From positions 14,864,386-14,928,385 of the forward strand of contig JAJEKV010000003.1 in the NCBI GenBank assembly GCA_021234155.1: a stretch of DNA of 64,000 nucleotides. The letters run 5' to 3'. Shown one piece after another: positions 44,220 to 57,645 of this stretch. Under the pieces are notes generated by a model that had not been told where the DNA came from, did no database searches, and saw only the letters and a list, made by a program, of their open reading frames with translations. Every line of letters starts with the position of its first letter. Position 1 is the first letter of the stretch. Origin of the DNA: Isoetes taiwanensis (lineage: Eukaryota > Streptophyta > Lycopodiopsida > Isoetales > Isoetaceae). The translations under genes were made by a program, and so were the position numbers.

Positions 44220-45712
44220 AAGTAAGCGTTTGACCCCGTCAAACGCCTGCCTACATCTAAGGGCCCAGGATCAAGGAAACAATCGTCCAATGATAATGTG
44301 ATAATATATAAGTCATATTCACAACTCTAATTCTGAAACTTGCAATTGCAAAATTTCATGGCATAGCTCAAAATTTCATTACATTACATAGCCCAAAAAT
44401 TTATTGTCTTGTCAATAGAATTTTTTGCATACAAATTCAATGCTGCAAGAGTGAAAAGTATATAAACGGAGAAACCAGTTTAACACTTGGAAATGTTTTA
44501 GCATTTCTTAACTAAATGTAATCATGAAATGGCAAATTTAGATTACTATTTCCCTATCCAAAGAAGAACGATAGATATCGATTGGGAGTCTAAACAACAA
44601 AGGTGTATTGAATGTCGCCCATGGCGAAATGTGCAATTGTAGCAAATCAAACATTGAAATTTACAAGAACTAGAATAAACAATCAACATAAACATATCGA
44701 CATTTCTAACCTCAATGTTCGAAGCGAAAATATTTGTCAAGATCACGATTACATTTCAGAAAAATTGTCGAACATTCAGAATCGATTAGAGGACCATCCT
44801 TTTTTCTTTACCTTTAGAAACTTAAAGCATACCACTCATATTACAAACCGCAACACCATTTACATCATTACTAGTGATAAGGTCACTTGACATCGCATTG
44901 TGAATAGAAGAATCGACCATGGGTACAATATCAACTGAACCTACAAATTAGTAAATTCCATGACTCAATAAAAAGAAATAAACAGAAGGTAAAATAAATC
45001 CTACCTATAACTGGTTGGTTTGCTTGTATTGAACAATGTGTAGTAGATGAATTGACATTTGGTAAATAAATCCTACCTATAACCGGTTGGTTTGCTTGTA
45101 TTGAACAATGTGTAGTAGATGAATTGACATTTACATTAGTACCGAACTAAATTTACGATCTAAATATAAGATATCGATTAAAAGAAACAAGGAGCTTCAG
45201 ATAGAGGGTTGCCCTCTTTGTCCCATGATTGCAGTGTTTGCATATTTTTGTTTTGTTATTTCATCCGATGGAAAAACAAATAGAATAGAATAGGATCAAA
45301 CCTTTTGCCTCAACATTGCCTCGTGGGTTTAACTTTAAATCTCTAGTCTCTACTTAAACATACCGTGTATGAGCTTAAAATTGTTGCTAATACAACATTG
45401 TCTATGAGCTTATCCTTTTACAATTATTGCTTCTTATAAGCTTATCCCGAGTTAACTTTTGATGACCCACTTCTACTCTTAAAATCTCTCGATGATATGC
45501 ATTTTAGTTTGTACACAAATCTAAAATAAAAACATAGAAACGATTCTATAATTATAGGATACAGAAAAGATTTGCTAAAAAAACTTATGAAATAAAATAC
45601 ACACATTTAAGAGCAAATTAAAGATATTTAAGATGCTTATCAACCTTGTTTGAGTTGCACTAGACACTAGCTCAGTGCTCCTAATTAAGATATAGTTTAC
45701 ATGAAAAAAAAA
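44220..45712. other. AT-rich region with 73-bp tandem pair, copy 2
   Basis: No gene. The 73-bp pair is at 44,988-45,132. From about 44,515 rightward CAG/CTG-linked differences from the first copy become frequent. Confidence 0.5.
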
Positions 45713-45890
45713 GAATAAGAATAGAATAGAATAGAATAGAATAGAATAGGTTTTAGCGCCCACTGAGACCAATTGGCCTATGGGACCCAAACAAAGAGAG
45801 CAAAGAAGCATATTACCGATGATTAAAACCCCTCACCGGCTGGTTTTCGAGGGAAAAACCTTAGCAGTAATAAGCATGCTGGCACAAACC
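45713..45890 (-). mobile_element. 5'-truncated LINE 3' end, copy 2
   Basis: Same insertion as 18,925-19,115 with a GAATA-type pentamer run at its left. Confidence 0.75.
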
Positions 45891-46444
45891 CCCACAAGTA
45901 AATTGCACTGAAACAATGGTAGGACGTAATAGAGGTTTGTCTATTGAAACCATAATTGATTGATCAATTTATACATATGAACACATGTCAAAGGACAAGT
46001 TTTTTTCTTCCATATATGAGTAAATAATAGGAGACCAAATAGTAATTCTCTGCATCAATATTTGCTGTTTAAGTTCAACAAGTATGACAAATTATATTGA
46101 ATAGATTAAAACGATCAAATTTTTCTAACCTAAAATATGTTTAGCTCTCTCTCTCAATAATTCCTGCAATTCTAACCTATCCACCTGCCATGCCACGCCT
46201 AAAAATCAACAATAGCCATCCGATCTCATTAATTTCGACTGTTAATTTATGATCGTGGGATAAGAAAATTAGAAAACCCCGATATATTCTTGCTCTGCTT
46301 CTTATCCCAAGCTTGTCCTTTTTATCTTCAATCGAAAGTGCATGGATTCTGTGCTCGATTTGTATGTCTCATGCTCTTTTAGAGCTCAAGCTAGGAGTTT
46401 TATCTAGCTTCTAGTTATTTTTACCCTAGCATCTACTATTCCTT

Positions 46445-47517
46445 GCTCTATAGCTTTGTTGCACTTGGCTTCATTAAGTTTCTTTTTCTTGGCTATGGCG
46501 TGCATTTCTTTTATGATTATTACATCTTCACCTTGGTTTTTCTGACTTTGTATAGAGCAAGGATTTCGTCCACCAAGGTTTTCATGTCACTGGCCTCACA
46601 TATGGTCACGAGCATTTCCTCTTCAGTCATAAATTTATGGATATTGTCAAACAAACAATCTTACTCCTTCCGAATGACTATCCCTTTGGCGATTCTTGCA
46701 ACTTCGGCTTCCTCCTTTTTCCTCCCATGTACACTTTGTTCAACCATCCCAAGATCGACCGGACCGGGTACATTCTCGTGGTCTAGCCTTGGCCACACTT
46801 TTGAGGAATTTCTGCATCCGTCCCCCATATGACTAAACTTCGTTGGCGCCTTGACCTCATGATGCCAAAATAAGGTCCTCGAACTTATGACTCCATCCGA
46901 AGCCGCTTCTAACATCCTCCTCCAATCTCTTGAAGTCATCATGCTCCAAAGACATTTTTTTTTGAAGTCATCATATCCCGGCTGACTTTTTTTTTTGGGC
47001 ACTTTGCTTCTTCTTATATTCTTTTGCAAGATTCTTTTTGACTTATTATTCATTCCATAATAATGGCTCTCAAGATAGCCAAGATTCCTAGAATTATATG
47101 AGAAATTAAAATTAAACCCCATTACCTCCACAATTTTCTTCACTTTTTCTTTCATTCATCATCCCATCGATCTTTTATCGGCTACCCTACCGTAGCCTCT
47201 TTCTTTAAACTTGCTCCCCGTCCTGAGCTCTAATACCATGTTAATATAATAGAGACTTCTACTAAGAGAAACTAGATTGAATAGTTCTATCTATGGCTTA
47301 CATGTATAGTCTACCAATAGGTACATCCCTTTGAATAGACATGACTCTACACATACAAACATGACCTTTCCTAAGGTGGTGACCCTTGACATAATCGCCA
47401 CATCATCTTATGCCATGTCATCATACAGATGACAAGCCCGGCTGAGGTGGAAGCTTGATTCTTCACAACGACTTTTATAGTATCGTCGATGAATCCAATT
47501 GCAACCCTCTAAACAGA
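46445..47517 (-). mobile_element. Copia-type LTR fragment with PBS, copy 2
   Basis: PBS at 47,227-47,238 (TGGTATTAGAGC on the minus strand); LTR from 47,239. The internal frame at 47,155-46,661 matches 20,379-19,894 with frameshifts. Confidence 0.55.
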
Positions 47518-47721
47518 ATAATACAACGAACTACCAAAGTGCGCCTTCCCGCTTATCAATGTATAATAGTGGCGTGATGCCAAAAGTGCAAAAGCATCCT
47601 CATTCAAGTGGACTTCTTTTATGGCATAAACCTTCTACGCTTGCATTTTTTCTACTCAAAATGCATCCCTTTGTGCTTCTATACTGCAATTGCACCTCAA
47701 AATTCAGAAAATATTGATCTT

Positions 47722-49289
47722 TGTGACGCCCTGCAATATATACCCTGACGCATTAATATACGGGACTTTCCTCCCATGGCAATCATCCCACCATGAGCAG
47801 GGCCCTCCGCCTATTTCAGGCCATCTATGAAATGAGGCCCAAAGAAGGACACGGCGGGGTCATTCGCCCACGCCTTCTGGGACTCCTACGTCATGAAGCA
47901 TGAATACAAGGGTTAGCACACAAAGATGAATATACATAAATAACCACCACGGGCGGGGTGGCGATCCATCTATTATACCAACGGCGAGAATATGCATCTA
48001 ATCCCACGAAAACACCCGTAACCCGTGTTCTACCCCGCCTCGCACTCCCGTGAGGATCGATCACCTACCGGCCTCAAGGGACGCCAGACCGAGTCCCGCA
48101 TGGCGCTAATGGGCATAGAACATTGGCTAGGGTTGTCCACTCCATCCGCCCCCGCCCGCATTACACTTTGCGATGGGTCGATTCATGCTATGGCTTTGCT
48201 ATAGCCTTCCCGAGACGCAAACTCGTGGCATCACCCTCCCGAGCCTACCTGTGTTCATGACGCCTGGTCCGATGAGGCAGGTCTGGGAGGCGCCCCTTCC
48301 GTAATCACAAGGGTTCCATGGGTGAGCTTAGAGAATACGCGGCCGCATCAGCCACCCCCTCGCATCCGCATTCGACTTACTCACCCTAAATCTACTCAGT
48401 GCATGGTGCTCCATACGGATCACACCTCTACACCTGTGGAGTGTCGACCCATACCCGCCCTCAACGCGACTCCGCCATCGCCTAGCCCATCAGTAGGAGT
48501 CTCAGAGCCTTGTATGCTCATGCAAGACCCCACCCCCTCATGTCACCATCGTGTTCTTTGTCCGGTGCTAAGCCGCACCATAGCATCTAGGACCCGGTGG
48601 GTTCTTGTGCACAGCCGCATATAATGGGACCGCATTGCGCTATCTAGGAGCATACTACAATACACGGCCAGAGGCCTCTACCCCCGTAATCCCCCGCTTC
48701 AAAGTCGATTAAACAAAGAACTAACAATCCATCCTTTCGTGAGTAAGAACCGTAATTGAATATAAAGAGAACTTGTTTGTACAATCAAGGGTTAGTTTCT
48801 ATGATTGATTCACAAAGAGAACAGAGAGAGACGGACACAACCAAGTGTTAACTAGAATTCACATAGCCACCTACCCGGACTTCGGCCGGACTCGCTTCCA
48901 TGGGGCTTCCATCTTCCGGGAGTTGAGAATTCAGTGCACTTCACAGGACGAATCGCTATGGTGATCTTCCAGTAGTGTATGATGGCGCCTACCCCTCGGC
49001 CTTCCTTGGTCGATCTTCGAGTCAATCCCGTGATAGGGGTCAAGTTGGCATCCAAACTTGGCAATCCCCATGCTGCCTAATCGACAAAGTGTGGCCCCCA
49101 AAATGGTAATTAGTCTAATTTCCTAGGTTATAGGTTATTATTATTAATGTGTTAAATTAGCATAGCTAATTTAATCCTTTCTAAGGTAACTCCCTAGGTT
49201 GCAATTAAATTCCCATTGCAAATACATGACGAGACCGTATTTCCCATTACAAATACATGACGTAGACCGTATAACTACCGAACGCCACA
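47722..49289 (-). repeat. Chromovirus 3' LTR
   Basis: TGTGACG start and GCCACA end (CGTCACA read as CGCCACA). Contains two tandem copies of a 32-bp unit at about 49,211-49,274. CTG is repeatedly read CCG here compared with the 5' LTR. Confidence 0.85.
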
Positions 49290-49301
49290 TTCTCCCTCCT
49301 T
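49290..49301 (-). other. Polypurine tract, complete chromovirus
   Basis: AAGGAGGGAGAA on the minus strand, next to the 3' LTR. Confidence 0.75.
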
Positions 49302-49910
49302 AAAATTAATGCCGCCCTCAAAGATTGAGGTTAGCTAATTGAGGACATAAGTGAAGCAATCAATTATAAAATGAAATTAAAATATAACATCAATATTTTG
49401 AAATTATAGTATTTCAAAGAATACATCGGGTTGAAAATATCAAAACTTATCATCAAGAGAGTTTAGGACCAAGTCCGATTTAAAAACATTCGACAACAAA
49501 ATTCATACATGTAGACAAACCAATACGGAAAAAAGTTGGGTCATCAAAGAACCCTCTATACAAGGCAAGACGACTTGTTCATTGGCCCCACACACAACCA
49601 TATACCCGTAGGTTAATAATATGATTAAGTTGTGGTTGAAGGACCACCCCTACAAATAAAAGAAAAAAATATCTAGAAGGGAATCTATCATGTGTACGGC
49701 TTGCAATTCATTGTGGCATAAGGAATGGTGGAGTTCCCCGATAGCCTAATGAACGCAGCCTCATTTACTAGATGCCTTTCTAGCAATTCATGGTCATGTC
49801 AACATCAACAATACACCACGCCCCAGAGAACACACGTAAGGTGATCTCATCATCGGTTATTATTATCATATACGATGCGCCTACCCCTCTAGAACATGAT
49901 TCTCTACCAA

Positions 49911-50105
49911 TCAAGCCTTCAAGCTTACACGAGCGGGTTGATAGCATCGCTGATGGTGCGGCCTTGAGATTCCCGCATGAAGTCCTGGATAGTGCTTCTC
50001 AAGGTCTATCTTCATCACCCGTAGCATCTTCAACTGGTAAGTGCTTCCACTTGACCAAGTATTGCAACATTTGAGTCCTTCCGTCCGCTTTGTAAGCTCG
50101 ATCAA
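49911..50105 (-). pseudogene. Chromodomain, complete chromovirus
   Basis: The open frame gives LKMLRVMKIDLEKHYP; other frames give LQYLVKWKHLP. Same family and place as at 23,190. Confidence 0.65.
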
Positions 50106-50319
50106 GAAGAGCTTCGCACTATTTCCAAATGCTCTTCACCATTTCTAGGAGGGTAGGGGTATCCAAAACCTCCTCCGATCAGGGTGTGTTGCTTCGTAAG
50201 ACTCCACGGAAAGACCTTGTGGATCTTCAAGCCGGGTGGCAAGTCCAAGCGATATGCTCGTTTCTCCCACGCTGCTCAAGCATCCCGAACGCCCAAAATT
50301 TCCCGGTGCCAACTTCTTA

Positions 50320-51400
50320 CAGCTACCAATTTTAAGCTTGGCTTGTTTTACTTTTGATCTTAAGCCAAACTGATTCGCCCACCGAAGATTCGTGGGGGGT
50401 CTGGTGCTTATCCGCTAGACTCTTCCGACGATCGCAGGCCAATAAGTAACCCCCGAACTTCTTCCACCAAGGCCTGTGATTTCTAAAAGGAGTTGTTGAG
50501 AGACCTCCACTTTAGAAACAGGATTATGCCACGGTCCGAGTAAGACATTGATAGCCATAATTTATCATGAAGGGAGACATTCTAGAAGACTCCCCGCTTT
50601 GTAATCGCTGTAGGCTTAATTCTACCAAGTAAATATAATCCTACCATTGTGATCAAGCTTACTCCATACATAGCTTCTTAGCATATCTTCGATAATACGA
50701 TTGACACGCTCGCTTGACCATCCGTCCGAGGATGGTAGGTCAGATCTCATGGCAAGCTTGGTCCGATGGTGGCGAAGAAATCCTTCCGTAATGCAATCGA
50801 CAAACTTAGGATCCCTATCCGATACAATTACTTTCGCATCCCGCGGTAACCTGAAAATTTCCTTTGCAAAGAGCAAGGCGGTCGGCTATGGTGTCCGTGG
50901 TGCACATGGCGTGAAGTGAGCCATCTTTGATAATTTGTCGACCACGACCATTAAGGCATCATACCCACGAGAGTAATGCGGAAGCCCCACAATGAAATCC
51001 ATGGTTATGACTTCCCCACTTGGCGCTGGGCACATCCAAAGGTTGCAACTCCCCGAACTCTTAATTGCTCAAATTTTTGGTTTGTCGACAAACCCCGACA
51101 ATCGCTTGATGTACCTAGCAATATCCTTCTTCATGGAAGGCCAAAAATAGCCGGAGCGGATCTTAAAGTATGTTTTCATAAAACCCGCATGTCCTCGCTA
51201 TAGGGCTGTTGTGTGTATCATGGAGAATCGCCTTTCGCACTCCCAAGTCACTGAACACACAACTTATCTTTGTAATATAATAAATTGCCCTCCTTCTTAT
51301 ATGAACTAATGCTTCACGCTCTCTATCTCCAGACGGGCTTCCTTACCCAAACTTTCCCAAATATTACGTAATTTGGGATCTGTGGGCCAAGGTCTCCGTT
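50320..51400 (-). pseudogene. Integrase, complete chromovirus (frame-broken)
   Basis: The frame at 50,876-50,622 reads LFAKEIFRL, VIVSDRDPKFV, TKLAMRSD, SSDGWSSERVNRIIEDM: catalytic Asp and Glu of the DDE core (YHPQxDGQTERVNR in the family). The upstream zinc-binding part is present in pieces near 51,150-51,400. Confidence 0.75.
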
Positions 51401-51479
51401 TCTATTTGCTTCCCAAACTCGGCCGGTGAGTGTGGAAATGGCATTACAATGGGTGCGGGTTATGAAGGGATGACGGACA

Positions 51480-51920
51480 AAGCATCCGCAAACACATTGT
51501 GCTTCCCCGGTTTATATACAATCTCAAGTCATATTCCTCGAGGAATTCCATCCATCTCATACCGACGATTCAGATTTGGTCGGTGGATAAATAGCTGAGA
51601 CTCGATGATCCGTATCCAGCTGAAATCTTCTACCAAGAAGGTAGTGTCTCCAAATACGAGAGCACGAACAACCGCCAGCAACTCCCCGGTCATGGTAGGA
51701 TATCGCCGCTCAAGATCGCTCATCTTCTTTGAATCGTAAGCAACAACTCTCCCTCCTCGCATTAGAACTCCACCAAGAGCTATCTTACTAGCGCCTGGTG
51801 GTTACCGATTTATCCTTTTCGTGATCGTGCAAGGTAAGGACTGGTGCGCATGTTAAGGCATCCTTGAGCTTCGAAAAGTTTTACTTGACTTTTGTTTTCC
51901 AATGTTCCATCCAATCCTTT
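51480..51920 (-). pseudogene. RNase H, complete chromovirus (frame-broken)
   Basis: The frame at 51,762-51,529 reads MRGGRVVAYDSKKMSDLERR, then YPTMTGELLAVVRALVFGD, FLVEDFSWI. Clear Ty3/gypsy RNase H, better preserved than in copy 1. Confidence 0.8.
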
Positions 51921-52640
51921 ACTTTCTCATGCCTTGTGAGATTAGTAAGAGGTGCGGCAATTGTGGCAAAATCCTTAACAAATTTGCGATAATATCCCCG
52001 CGAGTCCCAAGAAACTTCGGACCTCAAACATTAGCCGGAATGGGCCAATCCTTTATCGCTTCTATCTTAGCCGGGTCTCAGAGCAATTCCTTCACAGATA
52101 ATAATATGCCCCAAATAGTCTACCCTGAGTGGCTTAACTTGCATTTAGAGAACTTGGCAAAGAGTCGATGGCGCCTTAGCTTTTGCAAAGCTAATCAAGA
52201 TGTTGTTCATGTTGTTGCAAGGTTTTACTATAGATGAGAATGTCATCAAAGAAAATGACAACAAAGTTATCCAAGTATTGGCGAAGATGTCATTCATCAA
52301 CCGCATAAACGCTAGGTGGGCTTGGTCAATCCAAAAGGCATGACGGTGAACTCATAATGCCCATATCCGGGTACGAAAAGTAGACTTATGGATGTCCTCT
52401 TCCTTAATCCTTATCTGATGGTACCCGAGCGCAAATCAATCTTTTGAGAAATATTTTGCTCCTTGTAACCGGGTCCATAAGATCATCTCGCCTAGGCAAA
52501 GCATAGCGATTCTTGATGGTATGCTTATTGAGTTGCCTATAATCAATACACATCCTTAAGGAGCCATCTTTCTTCTTGACAAAAAGAATAGGAGCCAAAA
52601 TGGTGAAACATCAACAATAAACCCCGTGATTCAAGAACTC
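51920..52640 (-). pseudogene. Reverse transcriptase, complete chromovirus (frame-broken)
   Basis: The frame at 52,598-52,404 reads [20 protein letters not shown] and [16 protein letters not shown], the start of the gypsy polymerase domain. The FFDD-type catalytic motif follows at about 52,235-52,275 and YLGHIIS-like sequence at about 52,110. Confidence 0.8.
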
Positions 52641-53029
52641 TTGTAGTCGCTTTTAAGCTCGCTAACTCCCGAGGACTCATTCGCAGACGGGGCTTTGCCG
52701 GTAGGCTTAGTACCGGTTCAAGAGTTATCTCACATTCCACCCTCCGAAGGAGGAAGCTTGTGGATCTTATCCGAAAAAAGATCGCTAAATTCTCAAGAAG
52801 GGTAGCAATGTCCGATGGTAAGGCCGACATTTGTCATTGCTTGGAGTCCCACTCAATGGAAGCAAGTTTAATGAGGCAAAGGAGTTCATTCCTCGCAGAT
52901 AGCTTTTCCTAGTCCGCTTTATTGACATTGATCGCATGGCGGAGTGTAATGAATCACCTTTTATCGCCACACGCTCCATTAGCGGCGCTGAAGGTGACCT
53001 CCCCGCTTTCACACAGCCTATGTGGGCCC

Positions 53030-53290
53030 CGGCAGACGCTTAAAAACTCCATTCCCACAATAAGATCATATTTGCCAATGTCCATTAATTCGCACCCAAG
53101 GCAAACCGTGCACCCGGCAACCGTGATTTTAAGGTTAATACTACGCCATGAGTGTGTCCGATCTTACCGCTAGCTAATGTGGACCGGGCTTAGGCCGATC
53201 TCAACGCTTCCAACCGCAGCAGCACTGGCCATTCTAGGAGAAGCAAAATTATGCGCACTACCCGTCCATCAAAATTATGAAGGGCTTACC
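53030..53290 (-). pseudogene. Aspartic protease, complete chromovirus
   Basis: GKYDLIVGMEF is readable on the minus strand at about 53,045-53,080; the active-site region lies at about 53,240-53,285 and is garbled. Confidence 0.6.
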
Positions 53291-53347
53291 GCCTACTTGG
53301 CCTATTGTAGAAATAAATGTAAGGTCGACTTTCAGCGTGCCTCGCTT

Positions 53348-54260
53348 CTATAGCGGCAAGAATATGAGACGCACCATGAATGTACTCGAGCCTCGGCCCT
53401 CCGCAAAGAAGATTGACTCCAAATCTTCCCAATCCAGGTCGGCCATGGCCAGCTTGAGCAGCCTCAAGGACGCATTTGACAATTCTCGCATGAAGTGTCC
53501 AGCCTCATGCACCGTAGCATGCCTTATCCCGGTGGAGCCGTTCTCCGGCCTCTTTAGGAATGGACTCAGAAGAGGCCCCAACTTCCTTACCAAAGATTGT
53601 TCTCGCTTTATCCGGGCGCAAGCTAAAGGCGACTTTTCTTCTCCGCGCCATAAGAATTGTGGCCGAGAGGGCCCCGGACTTGGCTTAACGGGTTTGTAAG
53701 GTGTGGACGGCCGGGGTCAGCGAGTAAGGAGCAGTGTCGCTGATAATCGGTTCTTTTGGCGGTCTTCCTCAAGGCTTAATGCCTTAGCTTCCGCCAAGCA
53801 TCGATTTTGGGTCTATGGCCTTGACCATACGCTTAATGGATGGGGCCAACCCTTCAATGTAGCCCCTCTACGCCTCTTTTCTCATTCATTCCTGTACATA
53901 CAACCTCAAACGCATGAATTCGCCTGCTGTAGGCCTGCGACCGACATGCCCTTCTCGCTCCAACCTCAGAAGGTCTCAATCTGTTGGCATTTGTGCACAC
54001 GCAGGCACGTAATGCGATTTAAAAGCCTTAGCTAACTTCTTGAACTTGCATCCGCCCCCGCCCGTGTGCTAGCTCTCATGCGAACCCTTCCACCAAATAC
54101 GGCAGCTCCGGTGAAGGTTCGGGGGTGGCGACCTTCCCTCAGATCTTTCTCTCCATTCCATAGGACTTCCCGATTCCTTCATTTCGGCCCAACCAAGATT
54201 CCGTGATTCAAGCCTCCTCCGATTTCCCATCAAACCGAGCCAACTTCCGTTTTTCCATAT
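53348..54260 (-). pseudogene. Gag, complete chromovirus (frame-broken)
   Basis: The frame at 53,593-53,348 reads HATVHEAGHFMRE, a zinc knuckle with GH and damaged cysteines, then KLAMADLDWEDLESIFF. The capsid-like part lies at about 53,890-54,250, matching 27,139-27,444. Confidence 0.6.
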
Positions 54261-54689
54261 ACTAGTGATGGTCAGATTAACGGTTTTTTCGGCATTCTTA
54301 TCCTTACGCCTTGAATGGTCATTGTCTGATAGCGAGGATCCTAAGAACCCGGTGGTTGAATGTGAGGAAGCGGGCGCTATCCTTAGAGGAACTTCGATGA
54401 CGCTTAGTATGAGTCCTCCTTTGTACAGGTACAGGGCTAGCTCTGGGAGGAGATGGCTGTTGTGCAGGTGGACTCAATGGTCGTGGAGGTAATTCCGGTC
54501 CGTCCTCCTGAGTATGTGGCAGTGGATTGGTATGCAACACATAAGCCTGTAACTCACCGAAGTTGCCTTTTCATTAACATCAATTCCTCGCTCAGGGTGA
54601 GATTTTACCGGGCGTTGGAGGGTGTTTGCCAAGCGGGCGCACGCACACCGCCTATAGGAAGCATTCATGAATATATAAGCAGATTTACA

Positions 54690-55640
54690 TTAATGTACAA
54701 TCCCTTTTAAGTTAATCGAGACAAAAGTATATACAAACAGAAAACAATATTTGTATTTCATTCAAGTTGAGTACAACAACGGATTGATTGATACATGGAT
54801 TGAGACAAAAGTGGGTATGATACAATGGAAATTTTTTTTTTTTTTAAGTTCTACTTGCACACAAACAGAACCACAACAACGAAAACATAATCGGAAGAGA
54901 CCAAGCCTAGGGGTTGGCGAGGGGTACAGATCGCAGAAGAGCGTACTCTCCCGCATGCCTTCGGACGAAGTTTATAGCGCGCCCGTGCTTGGACAATGAT
55001 TGCTTGGTACTCCCATGTTGGGCTGATAATCGAGAAGGTTAAAGAGCCTTCAGATCGCATAAAAAGAGTTGCCAAAGGTGGTCGCTATGCCCTCGAAGGC
55101 TTCGTGGCTCGGTCATATTCCAAAGAGTCCCAGTACGACATTGGGTCATCTTCAGATCCTCGAAAGCTCGATCCCTGAGGATGTTAACTATCTCTAGCCC
55201 TTTGTCAGGGTCGTAGAGTTCCCCTGGTGGCGGTGGTTCGGTTTCATAGTCTTCCTCCCACTCTGGATATTCACCATATCTCTGGCCATAGTCCTGGTCT
55301 CATGCCCGGATCGTCCCTCCTAACCATATCGGTGATTCTCTCCTCATATTCCCAAATGTTTTCCTCTGCAACATAGTTGGAATAAATAGAGAACATTTTG
55401 TAATTCCATTATATTCTAAAGTTTTAATACTTTTGAAGAGGATGTCATATAAAAAAAAAACACACACAAGAATTTTGTATTTAATAAGTAAATAAGGTAC
55501 ACCATTTGTCAATATGGTCCATTCAATTGCCAATCGAAAATCCCAGAACACACACATATATATATATATATAAGAAAAACTAGCAAAACATATATATATA
55601 TACATTTTTCATAGCAAAATTATACTAGGAACTAGGCCCT
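54690..55640 (-). other. Gag 5' leader and AT-rich separator of the chromovirus
   Basis: AT-rich non-coding blocks (54,690-54,860 and 55,320-55,640, the latter with TA microsatellites) flank a short stretch, 54,860-55,320, of broken frames. No motif recognised. Confidence 0.4.
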
Positions 55641-55699
55641 GCCTCTTGATCCTTAGCCCTAGGAGGTGGTGGAGGCTATTTGTCGCAGCAGAGTAACCC

Positions 55700-56570
55700 T
55701 GTGGTCTACCGTGGCAGCCGCAATGATGCAACCTCCGTGGATAGGCAACGGCCAATGGGGCTGCCGAGGAGCTTCATGCCCATCCATCCAGCGCAATGTC
55801 CCCGACCCAAGGCCGGGGGTAAGATCCCACAGACGAGTACATACGTAAACGTACGATAGGGAAGCTTCTTGTGGCCGGCCAGTGTAGAGAGTGCACGGAG
55901 GGCCCACCATGAAGCTTCAGCCTCTGGCCCTAGATCTCGGGCTATGAAGAGGACTTGTCCGTATTTGAAGGCCGACAAGAAGAAACGGGTAAGGTGGTTA
56001 CCCAAAGACTTTCCCCTAGGAAGTCTCGAGATGTCGCCACTTCTTTATCCAAGTCCATGGGGACTTCTTCCTCCTTGAGCTCCTGTTGCTCCTCCTTCTT
56101 GTGCGCAGGGTTATGGTATAAATCTTCACCCTCATCATCTGAGTCGGAGGGAACTTCAACCATATTAATGTTTGGGACGTGAGGTCCCATAGCCGTGAAG
56201 GCATCCGTGCGGGTTGCGGCCGGGTTCCCGCATCACGGTCGCTAAGACGTAATAGAGTCTCCGCCGGCTCTAGGGTCCCTCGACGGCCCTGAAGCACCGG
56301 TGCACCTCCCGAGGAAGCTTCGGTAGAAGTGAAGTCGATGAAATCATCCATACAATACTCCGCAAGCTCGTAAAGTACATGGTCTTTGCGCTTTGCTGGC
56401 CGAAATCCACCACGCGGATACGCCCGGATAATATCCTCCAAGAGAAGGTATTCCTGCCCCGGTGATAAATAACTGGAAGGCCGTCTAACCCTGACAAGCC
56501 TATAGATTGGTCACGGCGCGGTGGTAGCTCCTCTGCTAGCTCTTTCCAACGGGCAAAGTCGCCCATTCCT
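55700..56570 (-). other. Extra charged ORF between 5' LTR and gag
   Basis: Overlapping minus-strand frames, read across shifts, give MGDFARWKELAEELPPRR, GLPVIYHRG, EDIIRAYPRGGFRPAKRKD, VLYELAEYCMDDFIDFTST, then NINMVEVPSDSDDEGEDLYH and KKEEQQELKEEEVPMDLD. This is an acidic, mainly hydrophilic protein of perhaps 280 residues. I recognise no domain. Its place upstream of gag, set off by non-coding DNA, is unusual for a chromovirus. Confidence 0.45.
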
Positions 56571-57044
56571 ATATGCTCGTCATCCCCCTCCTCGGGGATT
56601 CTCGGTAGCCTTGCCCTTCTCTGTACGGCAAGATTTCATCCTCAACGTATTGGTCCATGAGGATGGCTAGAGCGAAAGTAGCTTCCGGATCTTTGCCTCG
56701 ATCTTTGGACCACCGGTAGGTGTTTACCCCATCGGAGTTTCCCCTTCAAGACGCCATAAGCATGTGTGTCCCCGCCTAGCATCCGCGAACTATCTCCCGC
56801 TCCAAATACAAGTGGGGAGGATCCCCGTAGGAATACACAGAGGAAGCATTTCCTCCATGTAAAGTCAAGGAATCCGGCCAGAGTCCGATGCCGCCTATAT
56901 TGGCAAGGAGATCTATCGCTTGGCATAGCAAAGGCTGCAGCAGTCGAAGGGAACTCCGTGGATCCCATTTCTCTCCATCAAGGTACCGTGCGAAGGCTTG
57001 GCAAGGGCAGCCCATGGCGCTAGAAGGGAGGAGAGAGGAAAAGA

Positions 57045-57190
57045 AGCGTTTAAAATAACCCTACAAATTTCCTTTTAAACCCTTTTATTAAAGCCGACGT
57101 CGGCATTTTATTTTAAATTTAACATAAAAAAAAAAAAACATTAAACTTTTAATTCAAAATAAAAGCCTCTTTATTAATTATCACAAAAAA
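57045..57190. other. AT-rich separator
   Basis: Runs of A/T (attttatttt, poly-A) between ORF blocks, matching about 30,305-30,430. No gene. Confidence 0.5.
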
Positions 57191-57645
57191 TATGTACAAA
57201 TGCGGATCCCCGCAAGTAGGCTAAGGTTGCTCCCCGTATCCTACTCGGGCGAGGGCTAAATCCTTAGGCATTATGGTGACCCTCTTTAGCGGGATAGCGC
57301 AAAGGTTGGCATCACTAAAAGTGCTACCAAGTAGGCTTCAGCACCTCTTGGGCGCCAAAATTGCAAAGGTCCGGAAGCGAGATCGGTCTTAAATTGCCGG
57401 CGATCTCCGTCCCGCCCCTCTGAAAAGGTAGCTTCCTGATCGGAAGGTCCGTGGACTTCTGAAATTTGCGGATCTCCTTGAATGCCACGCGATACCGGTC
57501 GGAACCGATGGGGCTTCCATCCGTGGCCCCAGCCCCGGCGATGTTGGCACCGTCTTAGCCCGGCAAGAACGGCGGAGTTATCCACTTTCGCCTTGCCTCC
57601 CGGTCGGGCTGGTCTTCTTCTCAAAAGCCCCGGCAGGTCCTTAAC

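Noticed and set aside
48333-48344. CG-rich gcggccgc site in the 3' LTR as another element palindrome
   Set aside because: It lacks the TCGCG and CGCGA arms, and the matching LTR places at 21,595 and 59,829 read differently; it is a corrupted reading.
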